Notes under the pieces: generated by a model
Seen by the model: only the letters and a program-made list of their open reading frames with translations
Told to the model about the DNA's origin: nothing
Databases searched by the model: none
Source of the DNA: Bacteroidota bacterium
GTDB taxonomy: Bacteria; Bacteroidota; Bacteroidia; Bacteroidales; Prolixibacteraceae
NCBI GenBank assembly: GCA_030698405.1
Contig: JAUYMU010000020.1
Span: 1 to 39,545 of the forward strand
DNA: 39,545 bases
Reading direction: 5' to 3'
Translations under genes and position numbers: made by a program
In this document: piece after piece, positions 16,769-26,659 of the stretch
Numbering within the stretch: the stretch's first letter is position 1
Layout of the letters: every line of letters begins with the position of its first letter

Positions 16769-18094
16769 ATGAAATTGACAAAATTGATTGCAGTAATTAT
16801 TCTTTCCATCTTTTTATCCGGAAGTATTATGGCACAAACCGGTTATCAGCCATCTGAGAAAAACCTTCAAAACCGCGAATGGTTTCAGGATGCCAAATTC
16901 GGACTGTTTATTCACTGGGGATTGTACTGCCAGATGGCCGGAGGAGGCGATCAGGGTATTGCAGAATGGATCATGAACCAGAAAAAAATCCCGATTGCCC
17001 AGTACGAAAAACTCACCAACTTCTTCAATCCGGTCGCTTTTAATCCTGCGGAATGGGTTTCGATGGTAAAAAAAGCAGGGATGAAATACATTACCATTAC
17101 CAGCAAACACCACGAAGGTTTTGCCATGTACGACTCGAAAGTGAGCGATTACAATGTGGTTGACAAAACTCCATACGGCAAAGACATTATCAGAATGCTG
17201 AAAGACGAATGCGACAAGCAGGGAATCAAACTTTTCTTCTACTATTCGCAGCTCGACTGGCATCATCCTGATTATTTTCCGCGTGGAAATACTGGTCAGG
17301 GTTTTACCGGACGACCAGAAAAAGGCGACTGGAACAAATACATTGATTTTATGAATGCCCAGTTGAGCGAACTTCTGACCAATTATGGCGAGATTGGCGG
17401 AATCTGGTTCGACGGAATGTGGGACAAATGGGATGCGCCCTGGCGTTTGGACGAAACCTATGCCCTGATCCATAAACATCAGTCGGGAGCATTGGTTGGC
17501 AGTAACCACCACAAGTTTCCAATTGCAGGAGAAGATTTCCAGATGTACGAACGCGACCTTCCGGGCGAAAACTCAATGGGATTTAACCACACCGGAGCAA
17601 TGTCTGATCTGCCGCTCGAAATGTGCGAAACGATGAATGGTTCATGGGGTTTCAATCTGGCCGATAACAACTACAAATCAACGACCCAATTGCTTCAGAC
17701 ATTGATAAAATCTGCTGGTTACGGTGCAAATTTTTTACTGAACACCGGCCCGATGCCAAACGGAAAAATTCAGCCTGAAAATATTGACACGCTGATGGTA
17801 ATGGGCAAATGGCTCGATAAATACGGCGAAACCATTTATGGAACGCGCAAAGGACCGATCAATCCAACAACCTGGGGCGCTTCAACCCAAAAAGATGGAA
17901 AAGTTTGGGTGCATGTTCTCAAATGCAACGAAGAAAATCTCTTCATAGGCAAACTTCCGAAGAAATTAAAATCAGCTAAATTTTTCGACGATCAGTCGGT
18001 TGTGAAATTTAAAGAAACAGAGTTTGGGGTCATCCTGAACATTCCTGAATCAAAGAAAAAACCGGTTGATACCATCATTCAACTCGAAATGTAA
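16769..18094 (+). CDS. Alpha-L-fucosidase, GH29 family, exported
   Basis: The 441-aa protein has a signal peptide (ending GSIMAQ) and a GH29 catalytic domain. Family segments are WFQDAKFGLFIHWGLY, GMKYITITSKHHEGFAMYDS, and LFFYYSQLDWHHPDY. The probable catalytic nucleophile is Asp215 in EIGGIWFDGMWD. A short C-terminal beta domain ends IILNIP-like (VILNIPESKK). It removes alpha-L-fucose from glycans in the periplasm or outside the cell. No SusC/SusD pair is adjacent, so it is not part of a recognisable polysaccharide utilisation locus. A terminator follows directly. Confidence 0.92.
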   Translation: MKLTKLIAVIILSIFLSGSIMAQTGYQPSEKNLQNREWFQDAKFGLFIHWGLYCQMAGGGDQGIAEWIMNQKKIPIAQYEKLTNFFNPVAFNPAEWVSMVKKAGMKYITITSKHHEGFAMYDSKVSDYNVVDKTPYGKDIIRMLKDECDKQGIKLFFYYSQLDWHHPDYFPRGNTGQGFTGRPEKGDWNKYIDFMNAQLSELLTNYGEIGGIWFDGMWDKWDAPWRLDETYALIHKHQSGALVGSNHHKFPIAGEDFQMYERDLPGENSMGFNHTGAMSDLPLEMCETMNGSWGFNLADNNYKSTTQLLQTLIKSAGYGANFLLNTGPMPNGKIQPENIDTLMVMGKWLDKYGETIYGTRKGPINPTTWGASTQKDGKVWVHVLKCNEENLFIGKLPKKLKSAKFFDDQSVVKFKETEFGVILNIPESKKKPVDTIIQLEM

Positions 18095-18111
18095 TCATTA
18101 TCAATTTCTTA

Positions 18112-18155
18112 TAAACTGAAAAAGCTATCTGTTCCCGGATGGCTTTTTTAGTTTA
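18112..18155 (+). terminator. Terminator after the fucosidase gene
   Basis: Long A/T-extended stem: AAACTGAAAAAGC pairs with GCTTTTTTAGTTT around a loop containing TTCCCGG. The run of T in the right arm makes a good intrinsic terminator. Confidence 0.8.
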
Positions 18156-18334
18156 GATAATTACAACTTATTGTTCTAAAACAGCACAATTAAAACAAAT
18201 GCGAACTTATACACATATCTATATGTTTTATCGATTTATTTTTAATATATTCGGAAACTTAAAAAGAACAAAACCGCGGTGGTATTGTTAAGAACAGTGT
18301 TTTTAATGAATTGACAATCACAAAAAACCAAAAT

Positions 18335-20596
18335 ATGTTTGATCTGGATTTAATTACTAAAAGTTATCAGGAATTAAGTGCTAAAATTGAAAAAGCCAGG
18401 AAGCATTTAAAAAGGCCGTTAACCCTATCCGAAAAAATTCTCTATTCCCATCTTTACGGAGATCAGCCGTTGCAGGATTTTAAACGTGGCGTTGATTATG
18501 TAGATTTTGCCCCCGACCGGGTTGCCATGCAGGATGCCACTGCCCAAATGGCCTTGCTTCAATTTATGAATTCAGGAAAAAATCAGACGGCAGTTCCTTC
18601 AACGGTGCATTGCGATCACCTGATTCAGGCCAGCAAAAATGGCCTGGCCGATTTGAACGATGCCATTAAAATCAACAAGGAAGTGTATGATTTTCTTGAA
18701 TCGGTATCTACAAAATACGGAATTGGGTTCTGGAAACCGGGTGCCGGAATTATTCATCAGGTAGTTCTTGAAAACTATGCCTTCCCGGGTGGAATGATGA
18801 TCGGAACCGACTCGCATACCGTGAACGCAGGTGGTTTGGGCATGGTAGCAATTGGTGTTGGCGGCGCCGATGCTGTTGATGTAATGGCCGGAATGGCCTG
18901 GGAACTGAAGTTTCCGAAATTAATTGGCGTAAAGCTAACAGGAAAACTAAGTGGCTGGACTGCCCCAAAAGATATTATCCTGAAAGTTGCCGGAATTCTC
19001 ACGGTGAAAGGCGGTACAGGCGCTATTATTGAATATTTCGGCGAAGGTGCACAATCGATTTCATGTACCGGAAAAGGAACCATTTGCAACATGGGCGCTG
19101 AAGTTGGGGCAACTACCTCCACATTTGGGTACGATGAATCGATGGAACGATACTTACGGGCTACAAACCGCGCAGAAGTTGCAGATCTGGCAAATCAGGT
19201 AAAAGAACATTTAACTGCCGATCCTGAAGTATATGCAAACCCTGAAAAATATTTCGACCAACTAATCGAGATCAATCTGGATGAACTGGAACCTTATATT
19301 AATGGTCCGTTTACTCCCGATCGCGCCACCCCGATTTCGAAAATGGCAGAAGTGGCCAAAGAAAACGGCTGGCCAACAAAAATTGAAGTTGGTTTGATCG
19401 GTTCATGCACAAACTCATCTTATGAAGACATTTCCCGCGCGGCTTCACTTGCACAGCAGGCGGTTGATAAAAATCTGAAATCGAAATCCGAATTTACGAT
19501 CACTCCGGGTTCTGAATTGGTACGCTTTACCATCGAACGCGATGGATTTATTGATATTTTCAATCAAATAGGCGCAAGTGTTTTTGCCAATGCCTGCGGA
19601 CCGTGTATCGGCCAATGGTCGCGGCCCGGAGCTGAAAAAGGCGAAAAAAATACGATCATCCATTCGTTCAACCGAAACTTTTCGAAACGTGCCGACGGAA
19701 ATCCAAATACACATGCTTTTGTAGCTTCTCCTGAAATCGTAACCGCAATGGCCATTGCCGGCGATCTTACATTCAATCCGCTGACCGACTACCTGATCAA
19801 TGAAAAAGGCGAAAAAGTAAAGCTGGATATTCCTTCGGGACAAGAACTTCCGGAGAAAGGTTTTGATGTAGAAGACGCAGGCTATCAGGCTCCGGCTGAA
19901 AATGGCGCATCGGTAATTGTAAAAGTTGATTCGGAATCTTCCAGATTGCAGTTGCTTTATCCTTTTGCCCCATGGAACGGAGAAAATCTGTTGGGATTAA
20001 AACTGCTGATAAAAGCCAAAGGAAAATGTACCACCGACCACATTTCGATGGCTGGCCCGTGGCTTCGTTTCCGTGGTCACCTCGACAATATTTCGAACAA
20101 CATGTTAATTGGTGCGGTCAATTCTTTCAACGACTCAACCAACAAAGTGAAAAATCAGATGACCGGCGAATACGGAGAAGTTCCTGCTGTTCAAAGGTAT
20201 TACAAAGCTTCGGGTGTTGCTACTGTGGTGGTGGGCGACCACAATTACGGGGAAGGTTCATCGCGCGAACATGCGGCCATGGAACCCCGTCATCTGGGCG
20301 TAAAAGCGGTAATTGTGAAATCGTTTGCCCGTATTCACGAAACCAACCTCAAAAAGCAGGGAATGCTCGGGTTAACTTTCGCAAACGAAGCTGATTACGA
20401 GTTAATTCAGGAAGACGATACCTTTAACTTTATTGATCTGAAAGAATTTGCACCCGGAAAGCAATTAACTCTGGAAGTGGTTCATACGGATAATTCAAAA
20501 GACATTATCATGCTAAACCATACCTATAACCAACAACAAATCGACTGGTTTATAGCTGGTTCGGCATTGGATTTAATTCGCAAACAAAACCTTTAA
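18335..20596 (+). CDS. acn: Aconitate hydratase (mitochondrial-type)
   Basis: The 753-aa enzyme interconverts citrate and isocitrate in the TCA cycle. I chose the ATG at 18335 over a TTG at 18311 because [12 protein letters not shown] begins the conserved region. The [4Fe-4S] ligands are Cys358 (GSCTNSS), Cys421 and Cys424 (ANACGPCIG). Substrate-binding segments include [33 protein letters not shown], and [15 protein letters not shown] in the swivel domain. It is the first gene of acn-icd-icd-gltA, which supplies the oxidative half of the cycle from citrate to 2-oxoglutarate. An 87-nt gap with a hairpin separates it from the next gene. Confidence 0.95.
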   Translation: MFDLDLITKSYQELSAKIEKARKHLKRPLTLSEKILYSHLYGDQPLQDFKRGVDYVDFAPDRVAMQDATAQMALLQFMNSGKNQTAVPSTVHCDHLIQASKNGLADLNDAIKINKEVYDFLESVSTKYGIGFWKPGAGIIHQVVLENYAFPGGMMIGTDSHTVNAGGLGMVAIGVGGADAVDVMAGMAWELKFPKLIGVKLTGKLSGWTAPKDIILKVAGILTVKGGTGAIIEYFGEGAQSISCTGKGTICNMGAEVGATTSTFGYDESMERYLRATNRAEVADLANQVKEHLTADPEVYANPEKYFDQLIEINLDELEPYINGPFTPDRATPISKMAEVAKENGWPTKIEVGLIGSCTNSSYEDISRAASLAQQAVDKNLKSKSEFTITPGSELVRFTIERDGFIDIFNQIGASVFANACGPCIGQWSRPGAEKGEKNTIIHSFNRNFSKRADGNPNTHAFVASPEIVTAMAIAGDLTFNPLTDYLINEKGEKVKLDIPSGQELPEKGFDVEDAGYQAPAENGASVIVKVDSESSRLQLLYPFAPWNGENLLGLKLLIKAKGKCTTDHISMAGPWLRFRGHLDNISNNMLIGAVNSFNDSTNKVKNQMTGEYGEVPAVQRYYKASGVATVVVGDHNYGEGSSREHAAMEPRHLGVKAVIVKSFARIHETNLKKQGMLGLTFANEADYELIQEDDTFNFIDLKEFAPGKQLTLEVVHTDNSKDIIMLNHTYNQQQIDWFIAGSALDLIRKQNL

Positions 20597-20610
20597 TAAA
20601 TTATAAAAAC

Positions 20611-20675
20611 AACCACATAGGCACATAGAATACATAGTTTTCATTTTTCTATGTGACCTATGTGTCTATGTGGTT
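20611..20675. repeat. Imperfect inverted repeat between acn and icd
   Basis: Arms at 20611-20637 and 20649-20675 pair at 23 of 27 positions around an 11-nt loop, with outer ends AACCACATAG and CTATGTGGTT. Each arm repeats a CACATAG-like word at about 9-nt intervals. It fills most of the 87-nt gap in the TCA operon, so it could stabilise or attenuate the transcript. Its plan matches the element at 8093-8169. Confidence 0.75.
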
Positions 20676-20683
20676 AAAAAATT

Positions 20684-21919
20684 ATGGAGATGATAACAAA
20701 AATTAAAGTATTAAACCCGGTTGTTGAGCTGGATGGAGATGAAATGACCCGGGTAATCTGGACGTTTATCAAAGAAAAACTGATTTTCCCTTACCTCGAT
20801 GTGGACATTAAATATTTCGATCTGGGGATGGAGCACCGTGATTTGACCAATGATCAGGTAACGATTGATGCTGCCAATGCCATCAAAAAATATGGAGTCG
20901 GAATTAAATGCGCCACCATCACGCCTGATGAAGCGCGTGTGGAAGAATTCGGCCTGAAAAAAATGTGGAAATCGCCGAACGGAACCATTCGAAATATTTT
21001 GGATGGCACTGTTTTTCGCGAACCAATCATTATCAGCAATATCCCGAGACTTGTTCCCGGATGGAAACAGCCGATCTGTATTGGCCGTCACGCATTTGGC
21101 GATCAGTACAAGGCAACCGATTTTGTAACCAAAGGAAAAGGAAAACTTACCATCACTTTCACTCCTGAAGATGGTACCAAAGAAACCTCTTTCGAAGTTT
21201 ATGATTTCGCCGGTGATGGTGTGGCAATGGCGATGTACAATACCGACGAATCGATTACTGGTTTTGCACGTGCATGTATGAATCAGGCTTTGTCGAAAAA
21301 ATGGCCGCTTTACCTTTCTACCAAAAATACGATTCTAAAAAAATACGACGGACGTTTTAAAGATATTTTTCAGGATATTTTTGATACTGAATTTAAAACC
21401 GCTTTTGCTGAAGCAGGAATTACCTACGAACACCGCCTGATTGACGACATGGTTGCAGCCTGCATGAAATGGGAAGGTGGATTTGTTTGGGCATGCAAAA
21501 ATTACGATGGCGATGTTCAATCGGACACAGTTGCTCAAGGATTTGGTTCACTTGGTCTGATGACCTCTACATTGGTGACTCCTGATGGAAAAACAATGGA
21601 AGCCGAAGCTGCACACGGAACTGTTACCCGCCACTTCCGCCAACACCAGCAGGGAAAACCAACTTCGACCAATCCAATTGCATCCATTTATGCATGGACA
21701 CGAGGACTCGAATTCCGTGGAAAACTGGACGGGAACCAGGAACTGATCAATTTTGCGGAAGCGATAGAAAAAACATGCGTCGAAACGGTGGAAAGTGGAA
21801 AAATGACCAAAGATTTGGCCATGCTGATTTACGGAAATGACATTAAAACCGGTCAATATTTAACTACCGAAGAATTTCTGGATGCAATTGATGCAAATCT
21901 TCAGACGAAGTTAAAATAA
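20684..21919 (+). CDS. icd: Isocitrate dehydrogenase, NADP-dependent, type II (eukaryotic-like)
   Basis: The 411-aa enzyme oxidises isocitrate to 2-oxoglutarate. It belongs to the homodimeric type II family: [15 protein letters not shown] at the N-terminus, then [34 protein letters not shown], and a catalytic RLIDDMVA segment. The cofactor loop reads [11 protein letters not shown], with Arg316 and His317 at the positions that bind the NADP 2'-phosphate in the mammalian enzyme. NADP use is therefore predicted. ATG at 20690 is an alternative start two codons on. The stop codon lies 2 nt before a second, unrelated-subfamily isocitrate dehydrogenase gene. Confidence 0.94.
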   Translation: MEMITKIKVLNPVVELDGDEMTRVIWTFIKEKLIFPYLDVDIKYFDLGMEHRDLTNDQVTIDAANAIKKYGVGIKCATITPDEARVEEFGLKKMWKSPNGTIRNILDGTVFREPIIISNIPRLVPGWKQPICIGRHAFGDQYKATDFVTKGKGKLTITFTPEDGTKETSFEVYDFAGDGVAMAMYNTDESITGFARACMNQALSKKWPLYLSTKNTILKKYDGRFKDIFQDIFDTEFKTAFAEAGITYEHRLIDDMVAACMKWEGGFVWACKNYDGDVQSDTVAQGFGSLGLMTSTLVTPDGKTMEAEAAHGTVTRHFRQHQQGKPTSTNPIASIYAWTRGLEFRGKLDGNQELINFAEAIEKTCVETVESGKMTKDLAMLIYGNDIKTGQYLTTEEFLDAIDANLQTKLK

Positions 21920-21921
21920 AT

Positions 21922-23187
21922 ATGAGCAATACTATTCAATTCATAAACGGTCAGTTAATCGTTCCCGACCAGCCGGTGATTCCTTTTATTGAGGGCGACG
22001 GAATTGGGAAAGAGATTACAGAAGCAAGTCAGCGGGTAATTGATGCTACTGTAACTGCCGCTTACGGTGACACGAAAAAACTGATTTGGAAAGAAGTTCT
22101 GGCAGGTCAAAAAGCATTTGAACTTACCGGCAGTTACATGCCCGACGAAACATTGGAAGCATTTCAGCAGTATCTGGTTGGCATAAAGGGACCGTTAGAA
22201 ACTCCTGTTGGCGAAGGAATCCGTTCGTTAAATGTTGCATTGCGTCAAACGCTCGATTTGTATGCCTGTATGCGTCCGATCCGCTGGTTTAAGGGTGTCC
22301 CCTCGCCTATCCGTTATCCTGAACTGGTTGACATGCATATCTTCAGGGAAAATACAGAGGATATTTATGCAGGAATTGAATTTATGACTGGCACAAACGA
22401 AGGCAACAAGTTCCGCGACTTTCTGATCAATGAAATGGGAGTTGACAAAATCAGGTTTCCGGAGAGTAGTTCGTTCGGCGTTAAACCAGTTTCAAAAGAA
22501 GGATCCGAACGACTTATAAAAGCTGCCATTCAATATGCGGTCAAGAGAGGTTTGCCATCGGTTACCATTGTTCACAAGGGCAATATCATGAAATTTACCG
22601 AAGGCGCTTTTAAAAACTGGGGATACGATTTGGCTGAAACAGAATTTGCCGAACAGACTTTTACCTGGCGACAATACAAGGAAATTGAAAAGAAAGAAGG
22701 AAAAAAATCGGCAAAAACTGCCCTCGAAACTGCAAAGAATTCAGGAAAAGTGATTATTAAAGATGTGATTACAGATGCCTTCCTTCAGGAAAGTTTACTG
22801 CACCCTTTTGATCATTCGGTAATTGCAACTTTGAACCTGAACGGCGATTATATTTCGGATCAGCTGGCAGCCATGGTGGGTGGAATCGGAATTTCGCCAG
22901 GGGCAAACATCAACTACATCAGCGGTTATGCCATTTTTGAAGCGACCCACGGAACAGCTCCCAACATTGCCGGAACCGGAAAAGCAAATCCGGGATCGCT
23001 CATTCTTTCAGGAGCAATGTTACTCGAGTATTTGGGCTGGTACAAAGCAGCCGAACACGTTTATGATGCTATGGAACATACTTTTGCGAAAAGAAAAGTC
23101 ACTTCTGATTTGTTTAGTATGATGGAAGGTGCAACTTTACTTTCAACTTCTGATTTTGCAGACGAGATAATCCGAAATATTCATTAA
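21922..23187 (+). CDS. icd: Isocitrate dehydrogenase, type I, with NAD-like cofactor residues
   Basis: The 421-aa protein is an E. coli Icd-type isocitrate dehydrogenase: [33 protein letters not shown] (containing the substrate Ser and Arg), [14 protein letters not shown], and [14 protein letters not shown]. By my alignment the E. coli NADP determinants Lys344, Tyr345, Val351, Tyr391 and Arg395 are replaced by Asn348, Ile349, Ala355, Ser395 and Ser399. Loss of the 2'-phosphate ligands, and the Ile and Ala in particular, fit NAD dependence. It follows the type II enzyme by 2 nt and precedes citrate synthase by 40 nt. Cofactor use is a prediction. Confidence 0.92.
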   Translation: MSNTIQFINGQLIVPDQPVIPFIEGDGIGKEITEASQRVIDATVTAAYGDTKKLIWKEVLAGQKAFELTGSYMPDETLEAFQQYLVGIKGPLETPVGEGIRSLNVALRQTLDLYACMRPIRWFKGVPSPIRYPELVDMHIFRENTEDIYAGIEFMTGTNEGNKFRDFLINEMGVDKIRFPESSSFGVKPVSKEGSERLIKAAIQYAVKRGLPSVTIVHKGNIMKFTEGAFKNWGYDLAETEFAEQTFTWRQYKEIEKKEGKKSAKTALETAKNSGKVIIKDVITDAFLQESLLHPFDHSVIATLNLNGDYISDQLAAMVGGIGISPGANINYISGYAIFEATHGTAPNIAGTGKANPGSLILSGAMLLEYLGWYKAAEHVYDAMEHTFAKRKVTSDLFSMMEGATLLSTSDFADEIIRNIH

Positions 23188-23227
23188 TTTAGAAAACTTA
23201 TTCTGAATAACACTAAAAACCACAGAT

Positions 23228-24547
23228 ATGGAATATATTAAAAACAGGTTCTATGAAAAGGCTACCAAAGATTTAGCCGAGTTTCAACGTATTCGCAAAG
23301 ATTACGGAGATGTTGTATTGGGTCAGGTAACAATTGATCAGGTGCTTTCGGGTATGAAAGGAATACCTGCACTGCTTACCGAAACATCAAAATTAGATGC
23401 CAACGAAGGCATAAGGTTCCGCGGCTATTCGCTGCCTGAATTACGTGAGAAACTTCCTAAAATGGATGCTGAGGGAGAACCGCTTCCTGAAGGTTTATTC
23501 TACCTGATGATGGTAGGCGAAATTCCTGACAAGGAAGATGTGATAAATATCTCGAAAGATTGGGCAACCCGTTCACACGTACCCCAGCACGTTTTCGACG
23601 TGATTGATGCCTTGCCAAAAAACAGTCGTCCGATGACACAATTTGCAACGGCGGTGCTTTCAATGGCTTACGATTCGGTATTTCAGAAAGCATACCGTGC
23701 AGGGATTAACAAGAAGTTCTACTGGGACTTTATGTACGAAGATGTTATGACGTTGATTGCACGCCTTCCGCGCATCGCTGCTTATATTTATCGAAGGATT
23801 TACCACAATGGCAATCACATCGAACCCAATCCATCCCTCGACTGGGCGGGCAATCTGGCCCACATGATGGGTCACGATTCACTTGAAGTAAAACGTTTAC
23901 TGCGTCTTTATATGGTGATACATGCCGACCATGAAGGAGGAAATGTTTCGGCACATGCAACACATCTCGTAGGCTCTGCATTGAGCAACGCCTATTATTC
24001 GTTTGCCGCCGGAATGGTTGGACTGGCAGGTCCACTACATGGTTTTGCCAATCAGGAAGTAATGAGCTGGTTGGAAGAAATGATCGAGCAAATAGGAACT
24101 GACGAACCAACTGATGAGCAGATCGCTGCCTATATTGAACAAACATTGCTACAGGGAAGGGTTGTTCCCGGATACGGACATGCCGTGCTTCGCATTACCG
24201 ACCCGAGATTTACGGTTCAGCAGGAGTTTGCCGAAAAATACATTAAAAACGACAAGCTGATCAACATCGTAAATGCTGTTTACCGCGTTGCCCCTCCTAT
24301 TCTTGAAGGTACAGGGAAAATTAAAAACCCATGGCCAAATGTGGATGCAATCAGTGGGGCATTGTTGAACCATTACGAAATCACAGAATCGAATTTTTAC
24401 ACGGTACTATTCGGAGTTTCGCGCTCGCTGGGTGTTTTATCTTCGCTTGTTTTCGACCGCTTTTACGGACTTCCGATCGAACGCCCTTCATCGTTTCCGC
24501 TTGAATGGTTTGCTGCTAAAGCCAAAGCTGCCGCAGATAAAAAATAA
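23228..24547 (+). CDS. gltA: Citrate synthase (eukaryotic-type)
   Basis: The 439-aa enzyme condenses acetyl-CoA and oxaloacetate to citrate. The N-terminal part (IRKDYGDVVLGQVTIDQVLSG) and EGIRFRGYSLPELREKLP match the eukaryote-like citrate synthase group. Catalytic-site segments are HADHEGGNVSAHATHLVGSA, GLAGPLHGFANQEV (catalytic His) and VVPGYGHAVLRITDPR (catalytic His). Near the C-terminus are LLNHYEITESNFYTVLFGVSRSLGV and IERPSSFP. It is the last gene of the TCA operon and is followed by a terminator. Confidence 0.94.
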   Translation: MEYIKNRFYEKATKDLAEFQRIRKDYGDVVLGQVTIDQVLSGMKGIPALLTETSKLDANEGIRFRGYSLPELREKLPKMDAEGEPLPEGLFYLMMVGEIPDKEDVINISKDWATRSHVPQHVFDVIDALPKNSRPMTQFATAVLSMAYDSVFQKAYRAGINKKFYWDFMYEDVMTLIARLPRIAAYIYRRIYHNGNHIEPNPSLDWAGNLAHMMGHDSLEVKRLLRLYMVIHADHEGGNVSAHATHLVGSALSNAYYSFAAGMVGLAGPLHGFANQEVMSWLEEMIEQIGTDEPTDEQIAAYIEQTLLQGRVVPGYGHAVLRITDPRFTVQQEFAEKYIKNDKLINIVNAVYRVAPPILEGTGKIKNPWPNVDAISGALLNHYEITESNFYTVLFGVSRSLGVLSSLVFDRFYGLPIERPSSFPLEWFAAKAKAAADKK

Positions 24548-24563
24548 TATTTACTGATAATTA

Positions 24564-24600
24564 CAAAAGGCTGTCCGTTATGGGCAGCCTTTTTTGTTTT
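24564..24600 (+). terminator. Terminator after gltA, possibly used from both sides
   Basis: AAAGGCTG pairs with CAGCCTTT around a short loop and is followed by TTTTTGTTTTT. In the other direction a shorter T-run follows, so it could also end transcription of the CRISPR array, which runs toward it on the minus strand. Confidence 0.85.
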
Positions 24601-24735
24601 TCTTCGGAATGAAATGAAAACTTGATTTTGCTTTGATAGCCAACCATCTCTGATCTTATTTCAGCAGTAGTGATCCTGAACATATTTCAAGATCATTCGA
24701 GTTTTCGAACAACGTGCATATTGCCAGGCAAAAAA

Positions 24736-24766
24736 CTCAGAGCGCGACTTTAAGTCGCACCCTGAG
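24736..24766. repeat. REP-like palindrome next to the CRISPR trailer end
   Basis: Imperfect palindrome with outer CTCAG/CTGAG and inner GCGCGACTT/AAGTCGC words, the same family as the copies around the transposase gene at 28824-29510. It ends two bases before the terminal CRISPR repeat. Confidence 0.8.
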
Positions 24767-24768
24767 TG

Positions 24769-26189
24769 GGTTCAATCCACGCGACCCTTGCGAGGCGCGA
24801 CTGTGGCGAAGTGATTTTTTAATTGTTGATTGATTGTTTCAATCCACGCGCCCCTTGCGAGGCGCGACAAAAAAAATCCTGAAAACCCACATAAAAACGT
24901 GTTTCAATCCACGCGCCCCTTGCGAGGCGCGACCAGCGTTGGAAAAGGAATTGACCAACTGGTTGGTTTCAATCCACGCGCCCCTTGCGAGGCGCGACGT
25001 TTTTCATTTGCGATTTCACGAATGATAAGGATGTTTCAATCCACGCGCCCCTTGCGAGGCGCGACTCTCAAGCGTGTTCTCTTTTGCTTGTACTTTCAGT
25101 TTCAATCCACGCGCCCCTTGCGAGGCGCGACCCCGCACTTTCGTCATCGATTCGACTCACTACGAGTTTCAATCCACGCGCCCCTTGCGAGGCGCGACTT
25201 CAATAAAAATTACACCGACATCACTTCGCGCGTTTCAATCCACGCGCCCCTTGCGAGGCGCGACTCAAAGAAGCCAACAAGAAGCCTGAAGGACTGGTTT
25301 CAATCCACGCGCCCCTTGCGAGGCGCGACCAAGATATTTCGTATAATTGTTGTATAAATATAGTTTCAATCCACGCGCCCCTTGCGAGGCGCGACGTTCC
25401 GGCTTCGCCAACCTTTGGCAAAAAAATTGTTTCAATCCACGCGCCCCTTGCGAGGCGCGACCCCATAGTTTTAGAAATAGCGGCCATTGATCCAGTTTCA
25501 ATCCACGCGCCCCTTGCGAGGCGCGACCAAACGGCTTAATTAACGTTACTCAAAAGCTTGTTTCAATCCACGCGCCCCTTGCGAGGCGCGACTTCCATTA
25601 AAATAGCCTCTTTGTCGTTTAAGGGTTTCAATCCACGCGCCCCTTGCGAGGCGCGACCAAAACGTTTGTACCGTATATCAATTTAGGAATTGTTTCAATC
25701 CACGCGCCCCTTGCGAGGCGCGACAATGATATTTATATCAATCGTGACGGCTTCTGTGTTTCAATCCACGCGCCCCTTGCGAGGCGCGACCTGAAATTGA
25801 AAATCTGGTAAACGAAGATTTAATAAGTTTCAATCCACGCGCCCCTTGCGAGGCGCGACAAATATCAGTTTGTTTTATACGGTGGCCGTTTTGTTTCAAT
25901 CCACGCGCCCCTTGCGAGGCGCGACCAAAAACGGTGTTAATGTCCTCTTTTTCAAACGGTTTCAATCCACGCGCCCCTTGCGAGGCGCGACTTCTCAGCT
26001 TTTCAATCAATCACAATTGAAGTTGTTTCAATCCACGCGCCCCTTGCGAGGCGCGACTAAAAAAAGGCGATTTCTTCAAATTTGCAGGAAGTTTCAATCC
26101 ACGCGCCCCTTGCGAGGCGCGACTTGGCTTCTGGGAATATTGGCGGTGCTATCGGTGTTTCAATCCACGCGCCCCTTGCGAGGCGCGAC
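24769..26189 (-). CRISPR. Type I-C CRISPR array, 22 repeats and 21 spacers
   Basis: The 33-bp repeat begins GTTTCAATCC and ends GAGGCGCGAC on the plus strand. Copies start at 24836, 24901, 24966, 25033, 25099, 25166, 25232, 25297, 25363, 25429, 25495, 25560, 25625, 25692, 25758, 25827, 25893, 25959, 26025, 26091 and 26157, all apparently identical. A copy with two mismatches starts at 24769. Spacers are 32-36 nt. The crRNA strand is the minus strand, because type I-C repeats end ATTGAAAC in the transcribed sense. The leader is therefore beyond 26189 and the degenerate repeat is at the old end. ORFs that cross the array are artefacts of the repeat. I found no spacer matching elsewhere in the window by eye. 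Confidence 0.98.
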
Positions 26190-26358
26190 TGTATGGTGTT
26201 TGAAGTATTGTTTTACAGCTAAATACAAGGCGTATTCCGCTATCCGACAAATACAATTTAAATTGATTCAAGAAATTTCAGGAAAAACACCGTAAGTCCT
26301 TAATCTTCATCATACGCCGATCTAGCGGCTTTTTCATGAGAGCATCAGGTACGCGGAA
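26190..26358 (-). promoter_or_regulatory. CRISPR leader
   Basis: The 169-nt non-coding stretch lies between the cas2 stop codon and the first, newest repeat. It is AT-rich near the array, and it contains no gene. Position and orientation make it the leader holding the array promoter and the integration signals. No specific motif could be assigned. Confidence 0.75.
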
Positions 26359-26649
26359 CTAAATAATGAGGGTTCCTTCAGGATCGTAACTTTCTTTATG
26401 CCCCACATGTTCAATTCTGTTTTTATAATTATTTCCCAAAAAATAATACCTCAAGCTGTCGGCATTGGGATCAATGATAGATTCGAGCCTATGCTTTAAT
26501 TCTGCAAATTTCGCAGGATCAACTAAACATTCGAATACTGAATTTTGAACCCGTTGGCCAAAGTTAACACATTGTTTGGCAATTTGCCTTAGTCGTTTTC
26601 GACCAGCCGGAGTCATCGTCTCCACATCGTAGGTGATTAATACCATCAT
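26359..26649 (-). CDS. cas2: CRISPR-associated protein Cas2
   Basis: The 96-aa protein has the ferredoxin-like Cas2 start MMVLITYDVET with the conserved Asp after the first strand. It continues with GRKRLRQIAKQCVNFGQRVQNSVFEC and DSLRYYFLGNNY, typical of type I-C. With Cas1 it forms the spacer integrase. It is the last cas gene, 10 nt after cas1 and next to the leader. Confidence 0.96.
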   Translation of the reverse strand: MMVLITYDVETMTPAGRKRLRQIAKQCVNFGQRVQNSVFECLVDPAKFAELKHRLESIIDPNADSLRYYFLGNNYKNRIEHVGHKESYDPEGTLII

Positions 26650-26659
26650 AAGCTTCGAA

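Noticed and set aside
16814-17512. 232-aa minus-strand frame inside the fucosidase gene
   Set aside because: Shadow of the GH29 gene; no signal or domain, and the forward frame is clearly the real one.
18273-18280. Palindrome ACCGCGGT upstream of acn as a possible operator
   Set aside because: Only 8 bp and a single copy; no matching site nearby, so it cannot be supported as a regulator site.
24769-26189. Array transcribed on the plus strand with the leader near gltA
   Set aside because: Type I-C repeats end ATTGAAAC in the crRNA sense, which is the minus strand here. The degenerate repeat at the low-coordinate end and the cas2-side leader agree with this.
24830-26295. Several open frames across the CRISPR array, with repeating STRPLRGAT- or RASQGARGLK-like peptides
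   Set aside because: They are translations of the 33-bp repeat, whose length plus spacer often keeps frame. None has a plausible start or protein character.
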